DNA of 64,000 nucleotides, from NCBI GenBank assembly GCA_917880885.1, contig OU862917.1:29004104-29068103 (forward strand), written 5' to 3'. The stretch comes from Limnephilus marmoratus (taxonomy: Eukaryota > Arthropoda > Insecta > Trichoptera > Limnephilidae). The position numbers were made by a program, and so were the translations under genes. The notes beneath the pieces are model-generated. The model was not told where the DNA came from, did not search any database, and saw nothing but the letters and a program-made list of their open reading frames with translations. The stretch's first letter is position 1. Every line of letters begins with the position of its first letter. This document shows, piece after piece, positions 34,010 through 44,698 of this stretch.

Positions 34010-35425
34010 TTGCTTTGTCTTCTCTTGCTCAGATACGCATAAGTAACATCTATGCTGGTAGATGTGCTTAACTTTTACTTTATGCGGAACATGACGTATT
34101 GCGGAATATGACGTGGTTGCTCCATTGTCTCCGCATTCTTACCGCATTATAATTCTTTCTCAGAAATAAATTAATCTTAAAGAACCATCTTATCATTATG
34201 TCAATTACACAAGACTATTCTATAACAATACTCATTTACAATCAGAAATACAAACAACCAACACATATTAGAAACACAGCATGTGAGGGTCAAAACATGG
34301 CCACCAAACAACTACGCGTACAACATAACAACATAACAAGAACATAAAAGCTTCTTATACCATGTTACTAAACTCTACAACAAAAACCCACACTCATTCA
34401 AAAATTACAATTATAAACTCAAATAAAAAGCTTTATACAGAAACCACTCACCTTAAAAAACACTATGTAACATATTATTTTTAATTCTTTCAGTCATTTC
34501 ATATTTTCATATTATGAAATTTTAATATGTAAATAAAGTCCTCGGCACGGAAAATTCTAGTGAGGATATCATCATCTCTACTTGTAACAAAAACCAAAAT
34601 ATATGTTATTAAAAAATGAAAATCCATGATGTTTACGAAAAACGATTATAAAAAGAAACATTAACGTTAATCTATAAGAAATTCATAAATATTAGATCGT
34701 TACATTTTAATTTTAGCCATCTCCACGTGTTACGGAAAATCGATTTAAAAGTACAACTTGTTCATTACTCAGAACATTGCGAATCCGCTACGGTCAGAAA
34801 AAAAAAACCTCTCTTGGGTCAAATAATATTATTGCTTTACGAGGGAAAATCGTTTCATTCAATTATCCCTCACTCTTCCTCTAACGTAATCCGTCCCTTT
34901 CATCTTTTTCTACTTATTCTTACTGCCCATGTGCCCATCTTAATTAGCAACGGTGCCTTCTTCCGAGATTGGTAATTTTTTTTCGTATTATAAAAAAAAC
35001 GGGACGTTACTTGTAGTGTTAAACAGATTTTATGTACTTTCTTTTTTTCCTAAAAACGAGCAAAAAGATTTGATCACACATTCGGTCAGACAAGTACTTC
35101 TTTACAATTTGTTAACACCACAAGACTTAATGAATCAACGTGTTTCCTTCTAAAATGTTAAAACACTTTAAACTTCCTTTCTGTTTATCACCAACAAGCT
35201 GTTGTCCCTATTTTACAATTTCTTCTAATTGCTTACTTAACATTTTATTTGTTTGTGTATTAAATTTGTAAATATTTAATGAACGTATTTTCAAAGTCGC
35301 TTTTTAAAATCATGTTGATATTGGTTTAACAGTAATATACAAATAACAAAAACAAACACCTGTAAACATGGTAAATAAAATGAATAATGAATAATATGCT
35401 AATGACCTGTTATTTTTCCTTGCAG
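34010..35425. other. Intron sequence upstream of the receptor exon
   Basis: No repeat family or gene recognised. It ends in a polypyrimidine tract and AG (tatttttccttgcag, 35411-35425), the acceptor for the exon at 35426. Frames of 60-80 codons here have no support. Confidence 0.6.
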
Positions 35426-35535
35426 TTCAATGGGACGTGGGCGCTACCACCGTTCGTGTGCGACTTCTACATAGCCATGGATGTCATCTGCTCCACGTCC
35501 AGTATTTTCAACCTAGTAGCCATCTCAATCGACAG
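35426..35535 (+). CDS. Dop2R: Exon of a D2-like dopamine receptor (TM3 region)
   Basis: A 110-bp exon between acceptor ccttgcag and donor AG|gtaaat. It encodes FNGTWALPPFVCDFYIAM followed by DVICSTSSIFNLVAISIDR. By class A GPCR numbering: Cys3.25 (residue 12; disulfide to extracellular loop 2), Asp3.32 (residue 19; binds the amine), Ser3.39 (26; sodium site) and Asp3.49-Arg (36-37; start of the DRY motif), all at the exact family spacing. IAMDV followed by CSTSSIFNLVAISIDR is characteristic of insect D2-like receptors, which lower cAMP through Gi/o at the plasma membrane. The exon is complete at both splice sites; its last codon is split after AG. Neighbouring exons were not found in the window, so introns exceed 28-35 kb. 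A less specific aminergic receptor call is the fallback. Confidence 0.88.
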
Positions 35536-35594
35536 GTAAATAAAACTATACTACTATCAAATCACCTTGAAAGCTTTAATCAACTCATATATTA

Positions 35595-36003
35595 TTTGGA
35601 AAGGCTCCCGACTAGGAATGGAGGTCGCGGAGGTCGTAGGTTCAAATCCGAGCAAATAAATTGAAGTTTATTAATTCGTGTTGTTTCAAAATTAATTAAT
35701 TTGCAATAATATTAAGCACCAATACCTATTTGTGGCATATTCCAGAGTGGGAGATATTCAGTATCGCTAAGTGAAAGACCACTACTCAGAATTAAAATGT
35801 TGTTGAAACAGTTTAAGGCGTATTTGGTGATCAGATCTAAAGAGCCAAGAGACGTCGCTTTCCCCTTCTCCATCTTTCCCTTCCATACTGCCTCCAGTCA
35901 CACAAAATGCCTCGATTTTTGGATGCCATAACCTCACTGGTTTCAGATGGTTGGGAGCAATTGAGACTTTTGTGCAGAATTCACACAAATAAATATATAA
36001 GCC
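35595..36003 (+). mobile_element. SINE-A copy (tRNA-derived head)
   Basis: Head 'gctcccgactaggaatggaggtcg...gtaggttcaaatccgagc' with B box; body 'ttaattcgtgttgtttcaaa', 'agtatcgctaagtgaaagacc', 'ttggtgatcagatctaaaga', 'ggatgccataacctcactgg'; tail 'cacacaaataaat'. It lies 60 bp downstream of the receptor exon. Frames across it are shadows. Confidence 0.8.
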
Positions 36004-36004
36004 A

Positions 36005-36222
36005 GTGAGACTGGACCAATGGACAGTGAGATCTGTCCGAAACGTCAGGAATTAAAAAGTCCTTTTAAGGACTACGTTACGCGGATAAACCGAGAAAATT
36101 GTTCTACGCATATAAATGTATATATAACAATTTTCTCGGTTTATTCGCGTACCGCAGTCCTTTAAAGGACTTTTTAACTCCTGACGTTTCGGACAGGTCT
36201 CACTGTCCATCTTCAGAGGCCT
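36005..36222. mobile_element. Foldback with hammerhead-like core (copy f)
   Basis: Left arm 'ggacagtgagatctgtccgaaacgtcagga' / 'ttaaaaagtccttttaaggact' / 'aaccgagaaaattgtt' is mirrored on the right. The right half, minus strand, has stem I CCT (36219-36217), CTGAAGA (36216-36210), T, stem II GGACAG/CTGTCC, GAAAC (36190-36186), GU, C, and AGG (36182-36180) closing stem I. The left half has lost the CTGANGA box. Confidence 0.65.
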
Positions 36223-37720
36223 TTTGCCTTGAGTTTTTGGCTCAAACTGGCCGCTTTCGCGTGTCTGTCTATCGACTTAAGTGAGTGCATATCAATTCTT
36301 ATGTCTAGAACGGAGTACCCGGGTTGAGAAAATTGTTCTACAACTTACACCCGTGAAAACTTTAACCTATACATTTTGATGTTATCCGTCAAAAATAGTA
36401 AAAGTACGCGACTGTAGCTATAAAAAAATATCCCGCAATCTTCAATTACACTAAGAATAGGGTTTCTAAAAAAAATGTCCAGCTTTTATCAAAAATGAGT
36501 ATCCTTACTTATTTATATATCAATTATTACGAGTGTTCTTACGTATTATATCTTTGCCTATCAGAGAAGCTCTTAATTTGTTTAGCACGACTAAATCTAA
36601 AATTATCCCCTCAATTAATAGGTAATCCCGAATCCTGAGTTAGGATTATCAAAAGTAATATTTCCGATACGTAGAAGGACTTTGTTTTGTAATGCACCTA
36701 ATTCAAATTCTACCGTAAACATCATGTTGAAGTGCTTCTGAATAAATTAAGTACCTACCTCTCTACCGGGTGGGAAGATCATCTATCATTCAATGGAATA
36801 AGCAATTCGAAGAATTTAATATTCAATCAGTCACCAAAGGACTATTTGCTGAAACAATATTACATTCTGCCCGGCTTCGATCGAGTTTCAACACTGTTTT
36901 TCCATAATATTTTTTCTTATAGAAATACGAAACGACATGTAAGCACCTTGTATATTTTATTATTAAATTTTTGCTCTAAAATTCCATAGTGAATGTTACA
37001 AATGCAGTTGCATGCGTGAAGTCGAAATACTATTAATTTAACCGCTGAATAGTTTTTGGCTACAGTTTGGTCAATTTGCAAATACCCTCTAGCGTTCGCT
37101 GGCCGAAATCCAGCTAATTTGAAGAGATATTTTAAAGCACTTATTTTATTTTCTTCAAAATTCGCTGCACGTTGTATACTTCGATTAATCAATATAACAA
37201 TATATAATAATGATTTTTTAATAATTTTTCATAAATCCAAATGGAAAAAACCTAGAGATGCTTCCAATGAATCTCTAACACTTAAAGCAGTTTATATGTC
37301 TCCGTATTAAAATTAGGTGTAACGATTTTTGTAAGCGACTTTGAAATCTGACGAAAAGCAGTCCCGGACGCTAGACGCGTATTTCAATTATTGACGCGAA
37401 AGTTCAGGTGTTTTAGTTAAGATTCAGAATCTATAAAGTCTAGGTATATTATATATTTGCAACACTAAATACCTAGTGCCATCTCCGAATAGACAATATA
37501 TAGTTAAGTATGACAAGAAACCAAATTACATGTGTAATGAAAGAAAAACTCCCAGGTTCTCGACACTGATTTTTTTAGTACAACAACGCTTTCAGGAAAA
37601 TATACCTACTTGACACAATTTTACGCAATATTAAGTGATTTTAATAATTATTTCATCGCTTTCATTACGTTAAAACAACTAAAACAAATTAAAGTGTGCA
37701 ATTTACTCGCATGTAGTAGA
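36223..37720. other. No gene recognised
   Basis: AT-rich intronic DNA. Frames of 60-91 codons (36732-37310) on both strands have no recognisable domain. Confidence 0.5.
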
Positions 37721-37721
37721 A

Positions 37722-38780
37722 GTGAAACTTTCAGAAAACTAAATAAGAGAGTAGATTACGACGCACTTTTTTAATCAATGCGAAGGATCACTTTTTTTTC
37801 CATATTTTTGTCTTCGAATTCCAGTGAACCTTTTCCTTTCAACTTGGTCATCTTATTAGTATTTTTGGTTTCCTCTTAGGAGTCGCTAGGTGTCGCTTAA
37901 TTTGTGTTGTCTTTTGCCTGTTGGAGTGGTTTGAAGATTCGATATTGATTTTGCAAAAATTAAAATATATATTTTTTTTGATTTTCGTAAGATTCGATCC
38001 CTGATCAGCTGAATGTCTGCAAACTTTCGTTAGGCGCTTTATACCACTACATAAAAGGGGACTTACGTATTATATTGCGACTTATCGTATTATATTGGAA
38101 CCGAGTACCAGTGAACAAAAAAAATATTTTATAGAAAAATAAAATAATTCAACTTTGTATAAACCACTTATATGAAGCGCAAATCCGACCGGTTTCGGAA
38201 CAAACGTTCCTTCGTCAGGGAAAGCTTATACTAATTTGACAGTTTCGAACAATGTTTTATTATGGTAGGGGTGGAGCCGTTGCTAGTTAATAATGTAGAT
38301 TGGGTGGGTAGGTATTAGTGTAGAGTGGGGGGTAGGGGAACAAATTCATGATTGGGCTATATGACAATATTTTATATAGAAAAATATTGTCATATAGCCC
38401 AATCATGGATTTGTTGGGCTATATAAACTGTCAAATTAGTATAAACTTTCCCTGACGAAGGTACGTTTGTTCCGAAAAGGTCGGATTTGCGCATCATATA
38501 AGTGGTTTATACAAAGTTGAATTTTTCTTTTGCGCATCATATAAGTGGTTTATACAAAGTTGAATTTTTCTTTTGCGCATCATATAAGTGGTTTATACAA
38601 AGTTAAATTTTATTTTTCTATAATGGATAACAATAAAGTAATAGCTACTTTCAAAAATATAAATATTTTATTGCTATCTCAATCTTTCGCAGGCTAAATC
38701 TTATGGACGTATTTATTTGTCTCTTTTTAGTGTCGTTCGTTTCCGTTTCATCGAGTTTCAAATCATAACGGTGCTAAAGA
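37722..38780 (-). repeat. Repeat A copy (minus), interrupted
   Basis: The outer parts, 37722-37768 (gtagaagtgaaactttcaga...) and 38680-38780 (tctttcgcaggctaaatctt... to ...cataacggtgctaaagaag), together form one minus-strand repeat A. About 900 bp lie between, including the palindrome at 38105-38612. Confidence 0.7.
38105..38612. mobile_element. Foldback with hammerhead-like cores (copy g) and 43-bp terminal repeats
   Basis: Left arm 'aattcaactttgtataaacc...cgcaaatccgaccggtttcgg' and its inverse on the right. Left core, minus strand: UCC, CTGACGA (38218-38212), A, stem II GGAAC/GTTCC, GAAAC, CGGU, C, GGA. Right core, plus strand: UCC, CTGACGA (38452-38458), then GAAAA in place of GAAAC. An inner palindrome 'gggctatatgacaatatttt' is near 38355-38403. 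The right tip holds three 43-bp units starting at 38489, 38532 and 38575. Confidence 0.7.
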
Positions 38781-39023
38781 AGTTTTCACTTTTAAAAAAA
38801 ATTATGAATAATGGAGAAGTTTTTTATTGTACATGTTTAACCAGTTTCCACACCAAAATGATAATATCCCGTTATGTTATCTACCTGCGTTATAACATAC
38901 CAACCTACACACATAATAAATCACGTACATTCAGGGGTATTTATTTACGGGCGTACTAAAGTGTCAGTCGCGCCGGACTTCGGACACCTTATGATAAAGT
39001 GCCCCTGGATAAATGTGTTAGGG

Positions 39024-39994
39024 CAGGGATGGCGAACCAATGGCACGCGTGCCATTAATGGCACGCGACACAATATTTTGGGCACGTCACTGATGGTGAC
39101 CAGACAACTCATAATGAAACCAACTCAGAAGCACCTCAGAAAGGTCATTAGGAGTGATGATAAAAAAAATAAAAAAATTGGTCAAATAGGTTAAGTTAGG
39201 TTAGGGTTACCGGCTATTTTAAAATTATTTTTTCATAGCTTTTAATGACCTTTTTGAGGTGTTTCTGAGTTGGTTTCATTATGAGTTGACATGGAACCGT
39301 CACTGATCATCACAAAATTTATTATGCACTACGAAAAAAGTGTGAAGTGATGTGATGTCATTTGATAAACTGAATTTGTTCCCCTTCGATTGGTTCGAAT
39401 TTGAAATGCAACTGATTGATTTCCAGTTTAGTTCAATACGGATTCAAAAAATTATTGAAACAAGGAGAGAGTTAGAATTAATTGAAACGGAAAGATTGAT
39501 AGGTAATATAAGTGAAAATGCTTAGACCAAAATTTTGGAAACATGTAATGCGTTACCAGACACATTTAATTGTTTGAAGAAGTTGGCTCATGCTATTTTA
39601 ACAATATTTTCATCAACCTATGCCTGCGAGTCATTATTTTCAGAGATGAATAACATTAAAGACTCGGTTAGAAACCGTTGTGAAGATGACTCCAGTTCAG
39701 CATGCATTCTGCTAAAAGTAACATCTTACAACCCTAACACGTGTTATTTTTCATCTAACCTGCAACAACAGAAGGCACACTAATTTTTCTTTAATTTTAA
39801 TTACGTTTATAATGCTAAATGTTCGTATTTAGTAGTAGTAAATAAAGAGTTTTTAATTGATACTAAGTATTTATTATTAGGTATTATTATCCCAAAAATC
39901 ACAAAGTCAAAATTATTTGATGGCACGTCTATGACCTCGTTAAACATTTCTTTAGAAAAATGGCACCTTGATGCGTAAAGGTTCGCCATCCCTG
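39024..39994 (+). mobile_element. hAT DNA transposon, internally deleted, with 8-bp duplication
   Basis: TSD TGTTAGGG at 39016-39023 and 39995-40002. TIRs begin CAGGGATGGCGAACC on both sides (one internal base varies). 971 bp. The interior retains the transposase 3' part (next entry). A degenerate TTAGG run lies at 39190-39208. Confidence 0.88.
39361..39783 (+). pseudogene. hAT transposase C-terminal remnant
   Basis: An upstream frame reads FDKLNLFPFDWFEFEM and IRIQKIIETRRELELIETER with one stop just before 39528, then the open frame 39535-39783 continues in the same phase: ALPDTFNCLKKLAHAILTIF, SSTYACESLFSEMNNIKDSV, RNRCEDDSSSACILLKVTSY. This is the hAT dimerisation region (STYxCExxFSxMnxIKxxxRxxL). 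The catalytic core is deleted. Confidence 0.8.
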
Positions 39995-40194
39995 TGTTAG
40001 GGTGTGCGTAGAGCGTTAGGGTGGATTCACATTAGTGCTTGCTGAATTCGGGTTCGTAGGTACTAGCGAAAAACATGATGATATTAAATATTAAAAATAC
40101 ATTATTTTCAAATTATTTTTTGAACATTGAACAAGAAAAACGGTTATTGTCGCAACCGGAAATATAAAGCCTGTACAATTTTTTAACGTGATGT

Positions 40195-40985
40195 CGCATA
40201 AGCGTCACCAATGGAGATAGTGACGACTCCAGATACTAATATCTATAGCCTGTATGTCGGACGAATATCTACAGCTCATATGCTGGACTAATATTTACGA
40301 ACTTCAGAGTGTTGACTAATATCTACAGAGCTAAGGTCGACGAATATCTATGACGGTCCCAGTGTTGCCTAATATCTACAGAGCGTAGGTTGAACTAATG
40401 TCTACAGAGCGTAGGTTGGACTTATATTTACAGAGGGAAGCTGAGCAAGAGATTGTACGGAAAAGCATAAATTACTTCAATTACGAAATTACTAATTACG
40501 TATAGGCTTAAACGTTAATAGTACGTACGTGAAGTTTTGCATAATATTACGTATTTTGCTGTTTACTAGGATAATAATTTATTGACCAAACAAGGAGGTC
40601 ATAATACAAAGATATTTATTTATTTCGAAATACACGGCACCACAACCTAACCTAACCTAACCTAACCTAACCTAACTGACGTAGAAATGGTCATGGTAAC
40701 AGACTAAATAATTTAGAAGCACTCGAAATAAAGAAAGCTGTTAAAATAAAAACCCCTAAATGTGTCCAATAGTCCGATATTAGGGATTTTTACATACATA
40801 CATAGATAATTGCAAATCCAACCTCTGCCAGTGCTGTAGATATTCGTCAACACTTTGGTTCTCATAGATATTAGTCAGCAATTTGAGCTGTAGATATTCG
40901 TACGCGCTTTGGTTCTCATAGATATTAGTTCGATTTTTTCAGTTTTTGGAATTCCTGTAGATATTAGTAGACGCCTCCGATAGTG
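40195..40985. repeat. Foldback made of degenerate short repeats with a (CCTAA)6 tract in the loop
   Basis: The left part has eight degenerate units 'actaatatctacag' about 25-30 bp apart (40237-40435). The right part has five inverse units 'ctgtagatattagt' (40845-40965). Outer blocks 'gatagtgacgactcc' and 'gacgcctccgatagtgaca' are also related by inversion or repetition. In the loop is (CCTAA)6 at 40646-40675. No coding frame. Confidence 0.65.
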
Positions 40986-41286
40986 ACACTAAGACATCCT
41001 TATATGGGGTAGGCGCGTCACTAGGAAGGGCGATTGCAAAGAAAAGGTGAAAAGGATAGTTGGGTGACACACCCTGAATAGATCATACCATGTCGAGCAA
41101 TTCAACCTCCTAATTATTTACGTACGGGGGTATCTAACTAGTACGCTATCGAGAAAATCTACAAATTGATCAAAACCATGTCAAAATTGTTACTTATGCT
41201 AGAAGTTAGTTTTTTAAGGACTTACGTTCTGTTCTTATTTTTTTGTTCGGAGCGTTATAATAAAAAAACAAACAGATTGTGAAATT

Positions 41287-41975
41287 CACACGCGGTAGAA
41301 GTGAAACCTTCAGAAAACTAAAGTAGACAAGAATGCGAAGGCTACGAAGCACCGCACAAAGAGGAGACCGATTACACTATCTTAACCTCATAGGCCAAAT
41401 CTGTATGTGTTTGTCTTTTTTTAACACTATGGTACGGTAAATGAAATTTATTACAAAACCGAAAAAAAAAAAATATATATCTTCTCTTTCAAACTTATAA
41501 TGTTAACAAAACTTCAGACTTCTCAAAAAATCACATAATTTTTACTTAATTGAGATCAATCAACTTTTGGTTTAATTCTTATATTTTTTTAAAACTTTTT
41601 TTTTAAATTTTCATTACACGAAGGATAAATTAAAATTTGGTGATCATTACATATACGCCTGTAGCATTTTGAGCAAGTTTTCCTTGTGTTCCGCCAGTGC
41701 ACACATGGGCTACATACGTAGCCCAACAACTTTAAATCGTTATTTTTCGCACGTGCGCCAGCGTCGATCGCTCACGCCACACTGAATGCGTCGAGCAGCA
41801 ACCAATCGGAGCTTAGCTAGAGACTCGAAGTTAAATCACGCGATTTCACGAAGTTATGAACAAAAACAATACCCTGGTCTACATATGTAGCCCACGCGTG
41901 TACTCTAGTGTTAATGTCGCTATTTTTTGTTTCATGAAGTTTCAAATCACAACGTTGCTAAAGAATTTTTCTCAC
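41287..41975 (-). repeat. Repeat A copy (minus), split by a TTAA-flanked MITE
   Basis: Part one 41287-41424 (cgcggtagaagtgaaacctt... to gtgtttgtcttttt) and part two 41911-41975 (ttaatgtcgctattttttgt... to cacaacgttgctaaag) rejoin into one copy when 41425-41910 and one TTAA are removed. Confidence 0.8.
41425..41910. mobile_element. piggyBac-like MITE, TTAA duplication
   Basis: TTAA at 41421-41424 and 41911-41914. TIRs CACTATGGTAC (left) and CACTAGAGTAC (right, inverted). Near the right side are subterminal motifs 'gggctacatacgtagccc' and 'tctacatatgtagccc'. 486 bp, no transposase. Different ends from the 32004/53753 TTAA family. Confidence 0.75.
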
Positions 41976-42559
41976 GAAATGGAGACATCGAGTTTAGGAA
42001 AATCGGAATTCACAAAACCTTTATGTCTTAGATAAACATTGTTTGAAAATTGGATTTAGGTAGATACATGGGTACTATGCTTCTACAAACAATAGTTTTA
42101 TATTTTTTGCACGGTTACTTGTGGTGAATTTTTATTAGTGATCTTTATTGAATTATTGATTATAGCGTTGACAAATATTTCCTTTTCTCAATCGTTTACA
42201 GAGAGACAAAATTTGTTTGTATGTACCGTTTCCCGTTCAATAAAGATTATTTTTTCAAATGTGAAAAAGTCGTATTTATTTAGACTTTTTCTTTCGTATG
42301 TTTTCAATATTATGGTAAACACATGCCTGAAGAATGTTTGAAAAAAGAATTGTTTCAGATGGAGCGTTTCTTTGGACGAAATGAATATGTGCCTACTTGT
42401 ATTACATAAAATGTATGGTTCATAATTAAGTAGGTACCTAAAAGTTTAACAAAGCTAAAGAAAATTTAGTAAATAAATAAAAAAAATTAAAAACATGCTT
42501 TCTTCGACGCAAGGTTCACAGATATATTAGTGTAACTTTGTTAGTGAAAAGGTTAACAT

Positions 42560-43133
42560 TTTTATAATAATAATAATAATAACCGTTTATTCCAGAATGT
42601 ATGCTGGGGAAGTGCAATGCAATATATTCCATATTTTTAAATAACAAAAGAAAGATAAATAATAAGATCAGGTAAAAAATAATTAACAACAACACATAAA
42701 TGAAATAAAAACAAATAAGCATGAGAAACGAAAAGCACTTAAATTAATGCAAACAGCCGTTTACGGGGGGTATTTCACCATCTCTCGTCTCTAGAGGGCC
42801 ATCAGGGGAGACTCCATCCAGGCAGTCATGGCGGTGATGTTCGCATTCTTCGAATGGCGCAGAGTCTGCGCCATAACTTCCCGTGCGGTGGCGGAGAAGT
42901 GCACGGAAAGTATGCACTCGTCCCTCCAGGAACATTTCCGTAGCACTGCAGTATCTTGGTAGGCGAAAAAGTTGACAATAAGCGTTATTGTAAGCAACCT
43001 TTAACTTATGCCATTGGGTTGCAGTGTAGTCAACCCACAGTTCTGATGTATACAGCGAGGTACAGAAAGCGTTGAACAGTATTCTTTTTACTTTGGGGCT
43101 GCAGGAGTAAAAACGTCTTGACAGCATAATCAC
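42560..43133 (-). pseudogene. LINE 3' fragment: RT C-terminal region
   Basis: The open frame 42744-43133 (129 residues) reads RRFYSCSPKVKRILFNAFCT, SLYTSELWVDY, LKVAYNNAYCQLFRLPRYCS, ATEMFLEGRVHTFRALLRHR. This is the post-RT thumb block typical of a LINE clade abundant in animals (FxxYCxxLYxxxLW...YNxxxRxLxxLPRxxSAxxMF). The 3' UTR and an (ATT)n tail lie at 42560-42743. RT core and endonuclease are absent (5' truncation at about 43133), where the next SINE head begins. Confidence 0.82.
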
Positions 43134-43134
43134 A

Positions 43135-43320
43135 TCGCCCGGTCAGTGGCTGAGTTAGCATCGCGTTTGGGTCCCACCCAGGCATCGCGTGTTCGATTCC
43201 TCGGCTGGCTAAGTCCTACATCACGACACAAACAACATTTTCCGCTTACTGTGGTGGTATTAGGAAATATTGTCATGTTATTCGTAACCCGAAAATGCTT
43301 AAAAAAGATAAAATAAAAAA
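43135..43320 (+). repeat. tRNA-derived SINE, second type
   Basis: 'cccggtcagtggctgagttagcatcgcgtttgggtcccacccagg' and 'cgtgttcgattcctcggctgg' look like A and B boxes of a tRNA-derived head, followed by 'tacatcacgacacaaacaac' and 'ttactgtggtggtattagg'. It abuts the 5' truncation of the LINE fragment. A decayed relative may be at 53705-53750 (ttagtggccgagttgtccaaagtctcgcg). Confidence 0.55.
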
Positions 43321-43914
43321 TTCTTCGATACGTTCATAAGTCGATGTAGAAATAGTTGTAAAATTCCCCACGATATTTTCTCTTCACTGAAAAGCTTTTA
43401 GCTTTAAGTCATCCTTACCTCGCCATCAATTATATGAAACTCCGAACTAAAGTTTGGAGTCGGGTTGTACGGGAGGGTTTGTATGACAGGACGGTGTATG
43501 GAAGGAAATTATTTTAGCCGTTGTTGTGATTCTTCATTCATCTGACATCCGGATATGGGCTCTAGTCTACGTAGTGTGTGGAACATGCACAATGTGGGAT
43601 GTTGTTCTAATTTCTGTAAAGAGATACATTTTTGAAGTGGGTGTCTCACAATTGTAAAGAAATTAATGTTTATTTTATGACATGAGACAGATTAACATAA
43701 AATAATAAAATAAAATGATAAAATTGGTATTATTTGTTAACGCTAATACAAGAATTTTTGGTGACCTTTATTTTATTATTTTTTGAAAACGCTCGATCGG
43801 ACTAATAAGAATAAATATATAAATTGGTAAAATCGCTAGTCTATTTCTGAAAAAGTATACATTTTAAATATAGAACTATTAGTATTAACATTAACTATTA
43901 ATATATTAACTAGC
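43321..43914. other. No gene recognised
   Basis: Ordinary AT-rich DNA, no repeat arms or frames with motifs. Confidence 0.45.
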
Positions 43915-44090
43915 AGTTATAAACCTGCTCCGCAGGCTTTTGCTGCTAGGCCTTTCGGGCGGCTTTTAGTTGGTCTTCGCCCAGTTTGAGTGCAGGTAAC
44001 CATTTTATAAATCCGATGAGAAGTGGTTCCAAAAATAGTCAGTTCCTTGGATCCACTGTTATCCAGTGATAGCTAGTCACCGAGTTAAAG
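43915..44090 (-). mobile_element. Helitron-like 3' end (family H2, minus)
   Basis: The inverse of 15815-15998: 'aactagcagttataaacctg', 'gctgctaggcctttcgggcg', 'cttcgcccagtttgag', 'atccgatgagaagtggttcc', 'tggatccactgttatccagt'. On the minus strand it ends ...CTGCTAGTT, the same CTAGT terminus. Confidence 0.65.
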
Positions 44091-44698
44091 TAACCGTGCC
44101 AGGCAATGACGCCATATGTAATCTCTCCAAATCCGGAAAGATAGGTACTTAAATTCTACAAATCCGTAGTACTTAGGTCCGTTAATACCTAGTAAATTAA
44201 TCCGTAATACCTGTGGAAAAAACGTCCACATGTGAGCTGCTGACGTAAGTGGCGACATCTTGTGATGAATTCTTGAATTAAAAACCAAATTACAACGGTA
44301 GTTTTATTTGAAATTCCATGTTCACGGATGTCATTTGTGGCGCAACGCGTACGGCGTGGCGTCAACATGCACTCAAAACTGGGTTCTGAAATTCAATCAC
44401 GCAGACGCTGGGGTAATAATAACGTTCGATTAAAATAAAATATTTTTGACCTTACGGACTATATTACTTACCTACTTCATCAATTATTTGATTCATTCTC
44501 AAGGCCATTTCCAATTTTTAAAATCCCAGCAAATCCGAGTCCTAGAGTTCTTTGAACCCGTGTTTTACTTCGATACAGAGACACACCACTAAAATTATAG
44601 TTTTTTTTTTAAATATAAGGTGTCTAGATATAATTTAGATAAATAACCAACATAACCAATCGAAAGTCTTCATGACATTACATTTTTATTAAGAGTTT

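Noticed and set aside
35437..35664. A 75-codon plus-strand frame overlapping the receptor exon
   Set aside because: It is the wrong frame of the exon and runs into intron and SINE sequence.
36732..37310. Three frames of 84-91 codons on both strands
   Set aside because: Mutually overlapping, no motif, typical chance frames in AT-rich DNA.
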